From: Nitrosospira sp. 56-18
GTDB lineage: Bacteria; Pseudomonadota; Gammaproteobacteria; Burkholderiales; Nitrosomonadaceae
Assembly (NCBI GenBank): GCA_001899235.1
Contig: MKVR01000013.1
Location: 43,569 to 107,568 of the forward strand
DNA: 64,000 nucleotides
Reading direction: 5' to 3'
In this document: piece by piece, positions 38,738 through 47,462 of the stretch
Numbering within the stretch: the first letter of the stretch is position 1
Layout: every line of letters starts with the position of its first letter
Position numbers and translations under genes: made by a program
Notes under the pieces: model-generated
What the model saw: the letters and a program-made list of their open reading frames with translations, nothing else
Told to the model about the DNA's origin: nothing
Database searches by the model: none

Positions 38738-40475
38738 GAGGCAGCCGAACTCGACGCCGAGCAAGAAGCCAAGCTGGAGAAGGCACTGGGGCGGCAATAC
38801 CACCTGATCACGCGCGACGACCGGCTGGAAACGGTGGATCAGGATATCGTGCAGCACTTCCTCGGCCGGGGGTTCATCGGCAAAGCCATGGTAGTGTCGA
38901 TCGACAAGGCCACCGTTGCGCATGCACGGCAGGGTGAAAATGCATTGGGCAGCGGAAACGGCGCGGGTGCAGAAGGAACTGGGCGAATTGCATTACCGGC
39001 CTCACCCGGCCGGACATGGCATGACGCCCGAGCAGGCGCGACGCGACCTGCGCATGGCCGAACTGAGACAGCGACTGGAGGTGCTGACCAGCACCGACAT
39101 GGCGGTAATAGTTTCGCCGGGACAGAACGAAATCGCCCAGATGCAGAAACTAGGGCTCGACATCGAGCTTCACCGCAAGTGCATGAATCTGTCATTTTCT
39201 TCGGGGCAGCCGGGGCTGGACGAGAGATTCAAGGATGTGGATGACCCGCTGCGACTGGTCTTCGTCTGTGCCATGTGGTTAACTGGTTTCGATGCGCCAA
39301 GCTGTTCGACCGTGTATCTCGACAAGCCGATGCGCAACTACACGCTGATGCAGACCATCGCTCGTGCCAATCGCGTCTTCCCCGGCAAGCACAGCGGCGT
39401 GATCGTCGATTACGCCAATGTCTTCGCCTCGCTGGAAAAGGCGCTGGCGATCTACGGGGCAGGCAAGGATGGGAAAAGCCCGGTGAAGAACAAGCAGCAA
39501 CTGGTGGAGGAACTGCGCGAGTCGGTGGCGGATGCGGCCGCCTTCTGCGCTGTTCACGGCGTGATGCTGGCCGGGATCGAAGCCACGCCAAATGGCAGTA
39601 TGGAGCGCCTGGCGCGGATCGAGGATGGCATGAACGCGCTGATCTCGCCGGACCCGCTGCGTCGCGACTTCTTTGCCCATGACCGGCTGGTGAGCACGCT
39701 CTACTGCGCCGTGAAGCCTGATCCTTCAGTCTTGGAATTCGCGGGCAAGGCCGCCCGCCTCTCCGCGCTCGCCGATGCCATTCGCGCCAGGCTGAATCCG
39801 GGCCAGCCCGAGATTTCCCAGGTGATGGGGCAAATCAATGGCCTGCTCGACGAGTCGATCACCGGCCACGAAATTCGGCAAGAGGTCCCGGCGCTCGACC
39901 TTTCGAAGATCAATTTCGAGGCATTGGCCAAACGCTTCGAGAAATCCAGGCACAAGAATACAGACCTCGAAGTGCTCAAAGCGGCGATTCGCGCCCGGCT
40001 CGAAAAAATGATTCAGTTGAACCGTACCCGCGCCGATTTCGCCGAGAAGTTCGAGGCGCTGATCGAAGGCTACAATGCCGGCAGCGCGACCATCGAGGCG
40101 CTGTACAACGAACTGCTGAAGCTGAGCAATAGTCTGAACGACGAGCAGCAACGGCATGTGCGCGAAAATATGTCCGAAGAGGAGCTGGTTATTTTCGATA
40201 TCCTGACTCGACCTGCGCCAGAGCTATCCAGCAAGGAGCGTGCCGAGGTAAAGAAGGTTGCGCGGGAACTGCTGGTCAAGCTGAAGGGGCTGCTGGTTCT
40301 CAACTGGCGGCAGAAATCGACGGCACGCTCGCAACTCAGGCTGACCATTGAAGATACGCTTGACTTCGGCCTGCCGCGCGCCTATACCCCGGAATTGTAC
40401 AACCAGAAGTGCTCGGCAGTGTTCGAGCATGTGTATGAAAGCTACCCTGAGCGGAATACAGGGGTGTATACATGA
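38738..40475 (+). pseudogene. C-terminal remnant of type I restriction subunit HsdR
   Basis: The first part (about 38738-38917) matches the HsdR motor domain ([22 protein letters not shown]). The match continues in the next frame from about 38919 to the stop at 40475, so there is a one-base frameshift near 38915-38921. The remaining 519 codons hold the helicase end ([14 protein letters not shown]) and the helical C-terminus. The nuclease domain and Walker A are missing, so it cannot restrict DNA. The long intact tail suggests fairly recent decay. Confidence 0.85.
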
Positions 40476-40574
40476 TTCAGGTGCGCACCGCCGTGTCAGC
40501 AACGCTTTCCTTTATCCAAGCTGAGCCTCGGTCTTTAGTCGTACGAGGATTCGAATTGCAGACAGGAGCATCCA

Positions 40575-41039
40575 ATGAAGCATCGCTATGTAGCCGCGCA
40601 CCCGTTGGAAAACCCCGAGGTGGTTATCAATCTCTGGGCCTATTCCGATGAATACGGCACCATACTGCGCCTGGCCGGCAAGACCTATGTCATGCAGGGG
40701 ACCGATAGCGAGAAGCTGGCATTGCTTCGCCAACTCGCGGTAACCGATTTTCTCTCTGCCAGTTGGCATAAAGTGCCTGCGAATTTCACCATCCAGCACG
40801 CCGAATTTGGCGAGATTAAGGAGGCGGCACAAGCATCGATGATCAGCGACCCGCATTACCACGAATACCTGTTCGGCCCGTTGATCGAAACGCTGGCGCA
40901 GTCGATTCCCGAACAGGCTCGCAACGTAAACGGCGAGTACCAGAAATTTCGGCTGGAGCTGCCTGAAACCCCGCTCTTCGTATCGACCATGGTAATGGAG
41001 TATGAAGACGGAACGCTGGTACCCATGGTATCAGCGTAA
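40575..41039 (+). CDS. hypothetical protein
   Basis: A 154-residue acidic soluble protein with a good ribosome binding site (CAGGAG) ten bases before the ATG. No signal peptide, membrane helix or motif that I recognise. It lies 100 bp behind the HsdR remnant in the same direction and may be part of the same acquired segment. Function unknown. Confidence 0.6.
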   Translation: MKHRYVAAHPLENPEVVINLWAYSDEYGTILRLAGKTYVMQGTDSEKLALLRQLAVTDFLSASWHKVPANFTIQHAEFGEIKEAAQASMISDPHYHEYLFGPLIETLAQSIPEQARNVNGEYQKFRLELPETPLFVSTMVMEYEDGTLVPMVSA

Positions 41040-41248
41040 CCCCTGGCCCAACTCATCGAAGACGTACCACCTACTGATCCAGGCGGTCGAGCCTCTCGGC
41101 CATGACGTATTGATGGAAGCGTGATATTTGCCGTTCATTGCTGCGGATCTACTCCAATCTGGGTGTACTGTGATGCAGTCACCTCCCCTCTTCATACCAT
41201 GCTCGAGCAATTCTTCCAAGCAGACACACTGGACAATTAAGCTCCAAT

Positions 41249-41533
41249 TTATTGAGCGGTCAATATTTGGAACTCGGTGGCGTTGACGATGGGGCGCACA
41301 CACCGGTTCTCGCGCCGCATTTCCACAATTCCATAATGGGACATGGTCTTCAGAGTACGGGAAAGATTGCTTGGCTTTCGTCCGGTAATCGCTGCAAGAC
41401 CGGCAAGCGATTTCATCGAGGCAAACCAAACCTTGGGCTCACCTGGCCTGGATTTGTACGCGCCTTTCGCTATCGCCAGCATGCGTTCCCGGATTTTTTC
41501 CTGAGGCATGATGCCAATCACAATTCTTTTCAT
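41249..41533 (-). CDS. small winged-helix DNA-binding protein, antitoxin-like
   Basis: A 94-residue protein with a helix-turn-helix centred on Leu-Ala-Gly-Leu-Ala-Ala-Ile-Thr-Gly-Arg-Lys-Pro-Ser-Asn-Leu-Ser-Arg-Thr-Leu, followed by a wing (Met-Ser-His-Tyr-Gly-Ile-Val-Glu). It resembles the MarR-like predicted regulators of the HVO_A0114 type that pair with TumE-like toxins. I see no such toxin gene on either side, so it appears to be an orphan. The assignment to a toxin-antitoxin system is inference. Confidence 0.65.
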   Translation of the reverse strand: MKRIVIGIMPQEKIRERMLAIAKGAYKSRPGEPKVWFASMKSLAGLAAITGRKPSNLSRTLKTMSHYGIVEMRRENRCVRPIVNATEFQILTAQ

Positions 41534-41639
41534 AGCTTCATTTTCTAAAGACTCGACGGCAACTCATGCGACCGCTGGTTTTGGGGATTAGGAATGGCCA
41601 GAGTTTTAGACTTGAAATCGACTTGTTCCCATGCGTGAA

Positions 41640-42086
41640 TTATTTCACTCTATATCCGCACGCCTTCGTGATCTTCCACGAATATTCCCGCGTATGGTCG
41701 GACGGTAATAGCATGGAAAGCGAGCCCGTGCTGTTGGGCTTCACTGCCAGAGGCAAATCGTACTCGCGGCCGGTTTCAGAGCTGGCAGGGATCAGCTTTC
41801 CTCCTCGCGTAACAAGCACGGTTACCTGCGTCACAGTATATTCGGCATTGGCATTATGAAGGGTCCCGCTGAAAATCCCGTACCCGAACCCGCCGCGTGC
41901 ATCGAGCCTGGCGAGTGCGGCGGGAGGCAGTGGCATGCTGTCGGACTCGCTCCCCGACAGTTTTTTGGGACAGGAATGCTTGCCGGCGTCACCGGCGGAG
42001 TTATCCTGAGCAGGAAAGCTGGCGGCATTCACATGGGTGGCTGTCAGCGATATGAGCAGCGGGGACGCCAGAAGGATGGGAAGCAT
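41640..42086 (-). CDS. secreted hypothetical protein
   Basis: A 148-residue protein with a signal peptide (Leu-Leu-Ala-Ser-Pro-Leu-Leu-Ile-Ser-Leu-Thr-Ala) ending near residue 20, and two cysteines in the mature part that may pair. The mature part is probably a small beta fold. I chose the ATG at 42086 because it starts the signal peptide; the frame extends upstream without any protein-like sequence. It is 47 bp behind the TauE gene and may be co-transcribed with it. Function unknown. Confidence 0.65.
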   Translation of the reverse strand: MLPILLASPLLISLTATHVNAASFPAQDNSAGDAGKHSCPKKLSGSESDSMPLPPAALARLDARGGFGYGIFSGTLHNANAEYTVTQVTVLVTRGGKLIPASSETGREYDLPLAVKPNSTGSLSMLLPSDHTREYSWKITKACGYRVK

Positions 42087-42133
42087 GATGATTATGCGAG
42101 CAGAATAAAACAGCGGAATAGAACAGCGGAAAC

Positions 42134-43111
42134 CTATGCGCCGATGGCGCGGTATAGATTGTAGAGGCTGATGAGGGTGATGAGGGTTCCTACCAGTATG
42201 AGCAAGGTTTTGGCATGCAATTTCTTGCACAGCACCGCGGCAAAGGGTGCCGCGAACAAACCGCCGAAGACCAGTCCCACGATGATGGGCCACGTATTGG
42301 TTTCCATCAGCAGGGTAAAAACCGTCGCGCCTGCAAGCGTCAGGAAGAACTCGGCGAAATTTACCGAGCCGATCGTGGTGCGGGGATCGTTACCCGAACC
42401 GACGAGGGTCGAAGTCACCACCGGTCCCCAGCCCCCGCCTCCTGCCGCATCGACGAATCCGCCAAACAGCGCGAGCTTTCCGACATGTTTGGGGGCATTT
42501 TTCCGAAGGCGCAGCGGGCGGAACGCTTTGCTGAGGATGTAAATTCCCAGCATTAAAAGATAAGCGGAGATATAGGGTTTGAATGCGGCACCGTCGACCT
42601 GCGTCACCAGAATGGCGCCCAGTATGCCCCCCAGGATGCCCGGCACAAGCAACCTGACAAACAGATCCTTGTTGACGTTGCCGAACTTGGCGTGGGAGAT
42701 GCCGGATACGCCTGTCGTGAAAATCTCCGCAATATGCACGCTGGCGCTGGCCGCACCAGGGCTGGCGCCTGTTGCCAGCAAAAAGGTGGTAGCGGTGACC
42801 CCATAGGCCATACCCAGTGCGCCATCCACCACCTGGGCAAGAAATCCTACCAGAACTGCGCTCCAGAACACTTTTCCGCTGATCGTCTCCCCAATGATCT
42901 GCCAGCTGCCAGACCAGTTATTCGATAGAAAGAAACGGGCGGCGAGAAACAGGACCAGGACAATCAGAACAAGGCCGGCAAACCACATTGCGGCATGCAG
43001 CAGCGGATGGGTTCCGGGGTGGGACACGGGTTCCTCGACAGGTGGAAGCCCCAGTTCCTGATGTTCCGCGTTGATCGGGTTTTGTGTCAGGTCCAGATTG
43101 CGAATTTTCAT
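42134..43111 (-). CDS. TauE/SafE family sulfite exporter-type permease
   Basis: A 325-residue inner-membrane protein with eight or nine predicted membrane helices after a hydrophilic N-terminus of about 38 residues. The two family repeats are visible, with Gly-Phe-Leu-Ala-Gln-Val-Val-Asp-Gly-Ala-Leu-Gly-Met and Gly-Gly-Phe-Val-Asp-Ala-Ala-Gly-Gly-Gly-Gly-Trp-Gly. Members export sulfite, sulfoacetate or other small anions; the substrate here is not known. A hairpin (CCCGC/GCGGG) lies directly upstream of the ATG. Confidence 0.85.
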   Translation of the reverse strand: MKIRNLDLTQNPINAEHQELGLPPVEEPVSHPGTHPLLHAAMWFAGLVLIVLVLFLAARFFLSNNWSGSWQIIGETISGKVFWSAVLVGFLAQVVDGALGMAYGVTATTFLLATGASPGAASASVHIAEIFTTGVSGISHAKFGNVNKDLFVRLLVPGILGGILGAILVTQVDGAAFKPYISAYLLMLGIYILSKAFRPLRLRKNAPKHVGKLALFGGFVDAAGGGGWGPVVTSTLVGSGNDPRTTIGSVNFAEFFLTLAGATVFTLLMETNTWPIIVGLVFGGLFAAPFAAVLCKKLHAKTLLILVGTLITLISLYNLYRAIGA

Positions 43112-43343
43112 ATATATTTACCCGCTCGTTGCGGGCAAACTATACCGGCAACTTGAGGCATCCAGAAATAACTGAATAGAATATGGATATTCTTTTACAC
43201 TTTTTGCGGAAAAAATCCCTTCCGTGAAAGCCGATTTCGGCTGAAAGGCGTTGTCGCCTTTTCCCTTAATCGGACTAATTCGCCGCAACTGGAGCCCGAT
43301 TTTCCCTTCCCCGCGAATATAGGGGACGAGATCGTGTGACCTC

Positions 43344-43721
43344 ATGCTTCTCGCCGATATCATACTCATCATCCATTTTCTGTTCGTGCTATTCATCGTG
43401 GGAAGCGTGCCGGCTATCTGGATCGGGGCACGGCTGGGATGGCGCTTCGTGCGCAATATCCGGTTCAGGCTGGTTCATCTCGGCGCTATCCTGTTTGTAT
43501 CTCTCGAATCGCTCGCCGGCATGGTATGCCCTCTCACCCTGCTGGAGGATTCGCTGCGGCGCACGCCGGCGGATACCAGCTTCATCCAGCGCTGGCTGCA
43601 TCGTATTCTTTTTTATGATGTTCCCGAAGGAGTGCTGACCGTGCTTCATGTGATGTTTGCGATCCTGGTGGCCGTTACCTTCAAATTCGTTCCTCCGTCG
43701 CGCCATCGGCGCGCCGGCTGA
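43344..43721 (+). CDS. DUF2784 membrane protein
   Basis: A 125-residue protein with about four membrane helices and the family pattern Leu-Ala-Asp-x-Ile-Leu-Ile-Ile-His-Phe-Leu-Phe-Val at the start and Glu-Ser-Leu-Ala-Gly-Met-Val-Cys-Pro-Leu-Thr in the middle. DUF2784 function is unknown. It is divergent from the TauE gene. Confidence 0.85.
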   Translation: MLLADIILIIHFLFVLFIVGSVPAIWIGARLGWRFVRNIRFRLVHLGAILFVSLESLAGMVCPLTLLEDSLRRTPADTSFIQRWLHRILFYDVPEGVLTVLHVMFAILVAVTFKFVPPSRHRRAG

Positions 43722-43875
43722 TTTACGGGAATCCCATCTCCATATTGACCAGCCCTAATGCTGAGCGTAGAGTCTGAAGTCATAAAAAGTCGCCGGCTAT
43801 CGCGATAAAATTCTCGCCATGCGGCACTGAGTTGTAACATCATTTCGAAATCACGGCAGGAGTTAAGTCGAGATC

Positions 43876-46800
43876 ATGTCCCCGGTATCATTTTTCCGCC
43901 GAATGAATACCCGCCAGCGTCTGCTTGCCGCGCTCGGCATTCTTGCCATAGTCATTGCCCTGTTTGGCCTGCTCGGCTATTTCTGGCTGCCGGGATATGC
44001 AAAAGGCAAAGTGGAAACATTGCTGTCGGAGACGTTGCACCGGCCCGTCACCGTTCAGGCAATCGAAATTCAACCCTTTACCCTGGAACTGACCATCCGC
44101 GGGTTTCGCATAGGCGAAAGGCCAGACAGCGCGGATGCCGGCGAGGCATTGTTCTCCGTCGGCGAGCTGTATACTGATTTGAGCAGCGCATCCATTTTCA
44201 AGCGCGCACCGGTGATCAGCGTCCTGTCGATAAAAGAGCCGGCTATCCGCCTGGTACGCGAAGGCGAGCAGCGCTTCAACATCACCGATCTGGTGGAAGA
44301 ACTTTTGAACCGCCCCGAGAAACCGGATGACGGGACCAAATCCCTGTTTTCCGTGAGCAACATTACGATTTCCGGCGGTCGTTTCGAATTCCTTGACCGG
44401 CTCAAAAAGAGCCAGCAGGAGATTTCCGACATTCGTCTCGGAGTGCCCTTCGTCGCCAACTTCGAAAATGACCAGGAAGCCTGGGTGGAACCGCATTTCA
44501 GCGCCAAGGTGAACGGTGCGGCGCTTGATCTCAACGGCAAGGTGCGTCCCTTTACCCGGAATCGGGAAGCCACGCTCGAGCTCAAGTTAAACGATATCGA
44601 CCTGATGCGGATAGACGAGTATTCGCCTATTCCCGTGGGCATCCGGCTGCTTTCCGGGCGCTTCGATAGCGACCTGTCCCTGGTCTTTACCCAGGCCGAT
44701 GGGGAACCGCCTGGGATGGTTCTGACAGGCAGTACTGCGTTACGTGGGCTGCAAGTAGAAAACGGGGCAGTGGAAGTGCCTTATACCGCGAAACTCGATC
44801 GGCTCGACGTCAAGTTGACTGAGGTCAATTTGAGTGGCCAGAAGGCTTCGCGCGCGGGATTGACGCTGAGCGATCTCGCATTGGTACGCGAAACCGAATC
44901 GGAACCGGTGCTCCATTTGCCAAAGCTGGGGGTGGATGAAATTGCGGTTGATCCGGAGCAGCGCAGCGCCACTATCGGTACGGTAACGCTCGATGGATTC
45001 AAGGCATCGATGCGCCGCGAAAAGGATGGACGGATCGACATTGCCAAACTTTTCGCGCCATCGCAGGCCAAGACTAAAACACCGGCAGAACCGGAGGCCG
45101 CCCCCGCCAATACGGAGACGATTCCCGCAAAAGCGGAGGCCGGCAAGCCATGGACGACACGGCTCCACAGCGTGAAGCTGGCGGGGGCGGCTTTACGCTA
45201 CGAGGATGCGACGTTGGCGGGGGTTGCTCCCATGGTGGTCGATCCGCTGGATCTAACCGTCAGCGATATCGACCTCGCTGGCGCCACCCCGATCAACCTG
45301 ATTCTAAAGGCAGCCGTGAATAAAAAAGGCAGTCTCGAAACAGAGGGGACGTTGGGCTGGGCGCCGCTGGCTGTCGATCTCGCCATCAATGCAAAGGAGC
45401 TCGAGCTCGTTGCGTTGCAAGGCTGGGCTGGCGATCGATTGAATGTCTTGCTGACGCGAGGGGCCGCCTCCTTCAAGGGCAAGGTCAAAGCGGATGGAAC
45501 GCCTTTGAAGGTGGCGGTGAATGGCGAGAGCCGGTTTACCAATTTCAATGTCATCGACAAGGTTAGCGCATCGGATCTTCTGCGCTGGCGAAGTCTTGAT
45601 GTCAATGGCATCAAGTTTGTCAACGAGCCGCTGCGAGTGGATATCAATTCGGTCGCGATTGCCGATTTCTTTGCCTTTGTCGTCCTCACTCCCGAGGGGC
45701 AGCTCAACTTGAAAGATATCGTCAAGCAGGACAAGGATGCATCCTCGCCAGGGACTGCATCGGCTGCGCCGGCGATGTCTGGGGAAAAAACCGCTGCTGC
45801 CACGCCACCTGCCGCCGCTGGGGCCTCTTCTCCACCTCCCCCCCAGCAGGCGGGCAAACCCCAGCCGGTTCGCATAGGCCGCGTCGTGCTGCAGGGGGGC
45901 AATGTCAACTTCAATGATCGATTCATCAAGCCCAATTATCGGGCAAACCTGACCGGTCTTGCCGGACGTGTGGGTCCGCTGGATCCCAAAAAACCGGGAG
46001 AAATAGATATTCGCGGGATGGTGGACAAAACCGCTCCCCTGAAAATCGATGGCAAGGTCGATACCATGGGGAAAGAAGTCTATCTCGACATCACCGCATC
46101 GGCGAAGGGCATCGATATGCCTACCTTCAGTCCTTATTCCGGCAAATACATCGGTTATGCCATCGAGAAAGGCAAGCTGTCGGTCGATATACATTACTAC
46201 ATCGAAAAAGGAGAATTGACGGCTGAGAACAATGTTTTTCTCGACCAGTTGACCTTGGGGGAAAAGGTTGAAAGTCCGGATGCGCTATCGATTCCGGTAA
46301 ACCTCGCCTTGTCATTGCTTACCAACCGACGGGGTGAAATCGACGTCCATTTACCGATCAGCGGCTCCATCAACGATCCCCAGTTCAGCATCGGGGGGCT
46401 GATTGTCAAGGTCCTGCTTAATCTGCTTACCAAGGCGGCGACTGCGCCCTTCGCCCTGCTTGGTTCATTGCTGGGTGGTGGTGAAGAGTTGTCGCAAGTA
46501 GATTTTTTGCCGGGCGATGCAAAGATCTCGCCCGAAGCCGAAAAACGCCTTCAGACGTTATCCAAGGCCTTGATAGACCGGCCGGCCCTCAAGCTCGAAA
46601 TCACGGGAAGAGCCGATCCGGAGAATGATCCTGAAGCCTTGAAGCGCGCCATACTCGAGCGCAAGGTCAAAACCCAGAAACTGCTGGAAAGCGTGAAAAA
46701 GGGAGTGGAAACCGGTTCGGTGGATGATATCGAGCTCAAGCCTGAGGAATACGAAAAGTACCTGACGCTTGCCTATAAAGAAGAAAAGTTTGCCAAACCA

Positions 46801-47046
46801 AAAAACGTGGTGGGTCTGAACAAGAGCCTGCCCGTACCGGAGATGGAGCAATTGATGCTGGCTAACATTAGTGCCGGCGACAGCGAGATGCGGGATCTTG
46901 CCGAGCGCCGGGCCGTCGCCGCGCGCGACTGGCTGGTCGGGCAGGGAGGTGTTCCAGGCGATCGCGTGTTTGTACTGGAACCAAAAGTCGAGGCGGAAGC
47001 GGACGGCAAGAAATCCGTCAGCTATGCGGAATTCTCGCTGAGGTGA
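43876..47046 (+). CDS. large DUF748 (AsmA-like) envelope protein
   Basis: A 1056-residue protein with one N-terminal membrane helix (about residues 15-37) and a long periplasmic part of repeating beta-rich AsmA-like blocks. The family is probably involved in lipid transport between membranes, by analogy with AsmA/TamB; this is not proven. The last 150 residues include an OmpA-like motif around Asp-Pro-Glu-Asn-Asp. Two Pro/Ala-rich low-complexity linkers (near residues 400 and 630) separate blocks. The gene is alone between DUF2784 and a family-2 repeat element. Confidence 0.88.
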   Translation: MSPVSFFRRMNTRQRLLAALGILAIVIALFGLLGYFWLPGYAKGKVETLLSETLHRPVTVQAIEIQPFTLELTIRGFRIGERPDSADAGEALFSVGELYTDLSSASIFKRAPVISVLSIKEPAIRLVREGEQRFNITDLVEELLNRPEKPDDGTKSLFSVSNITISGGRFEFLDRLKKSQQEISDIRLGVPFVANFENDQEAWVEPHFSAKVNGAALDLNGKVRPFTRNREATLELKLNDIDLMRIDEYSPIPVGIRLLSGRFDSDLSLVFTQADGEPPGMVLTGSTALRGLQVENGAVEVPYTAKLDRLDVKLTEVNLSGQKASRAGLTLSDLALVRETESEPVLHLPKLGVDEIAVDPEQRSATIGTVTLDGFKASMRREKDGRIDIAKLFAPSQAKTKTPAEPEAAPANTETIPAKAEAGKPWTTRLHSVKLAGAALRYEDATLAGVAPMVVDPLDLTVSDIDLAGATPINLILKAAVNKKGSLETEGTLGWAPLAVDLAINAKELELVALQGWAGDRLNVLLTRGAASFKGKVKADGTPLKVAVNGESRFTNFNVIDKVSASDLLRWRSLDVNGIKFVNEPLRVDINSVAIADFFAFVVLTPEGQLNLKDIVKQDKDASSPGTASAAPAMSGEKTAAATPPAAAGASSPPPPQQAGKPQPVRIGRVVLQGGNVNFNDRFIKPNYRANLTGLAGRVGPLDPKKPGEIDIRGMVDKTAPLKIDGKVDTMGKEVYLDITASAKGIDMPTFSPYSGKYIGYAIEKGKLSVDIHYYIEKGELTAENNVFLDQLTLGEKVESPDALSIPVNLALSLLTNRRGEIDVHLPISGSINDPQFSIGGLIVKVLLNLLTKAATAPFALLGSLLGGGEELSQVDFLPGDAKISPEAEKRLQTLSKALIDRPALKLEITGRADPENDPEALKRAILERKVKTQKLLESVKKGVETGSVDDIELKPEEYEKYLTLAYKEEKFAKPKNVVGLNKSLPVPEMEQLMLANISAGDSEMRDLAERRAVAARDWLVGQGGVPGDRVFVLEPKVEAEADGKKSVSYAEFSLR

Positions 47047-47054
47047 ACCGGGTA

Positions 47055-47384
47055 TTAAGGAAGCGCTGAACAAATCCTCACTGAGCGCGTTGCTGTTAAA
47101 ATCGGGATGATCATAAGGCGCGCGACGCAGGTCGTAGCCGGGACTACGATGCCAAGGAGCGCAACGCGATGGCTCCCCAGAGCGTGGCCCGAGGGGCCCC
47201 GCGAAAGCGGGGATCGGGCAGCGTCGGGGATGCCAGACCGCGCTAAAGTATACATGGGGCGCCAGCAGCCCGCTACGGGGTCGCATCTTCCTCTGGAAGA
47301 CACTGCTCCGCCCTGCGCGGTCTTGCCCGATTTTACCGCAACCCCACCGCCGCGCCAGCGGAGATTTATTCAGCGCTTCCTTAA
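47055..47384 (+). repeat. family-2 MITE-like element, full-length
   Basis: A 330-bp non-coding unit with inverted ends: it opens TTAAGGAAGCGCTGAA and closes with its reverse complement; the first 22 bases of the two ends agree at 21 positions. Inside are a perfect CCCCGC-GAAA-GCGGGG hairpin (47197-47212) and TCGTAG/CTACGA (47132-47149). No sensible gene lies inside. It starts eight bases after the DUF748 stop. Confidence 0.8.
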
Positions 47385-47462
47385 GGGCCAGCCCAGGTTT
47401 CCGACGCCGTTCGGAAACCTGGGCTTGCAATTGAGAACAATCAGGACTTGTTCGGAGATTCC

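Noticed and set aside
41031..41429. Minus-strand frame of 132 codons
   Set aside because: It overlaps the HTH gene in another frame, has no ribosome binding site and matches no family; transposase-like appearance did not hold up.
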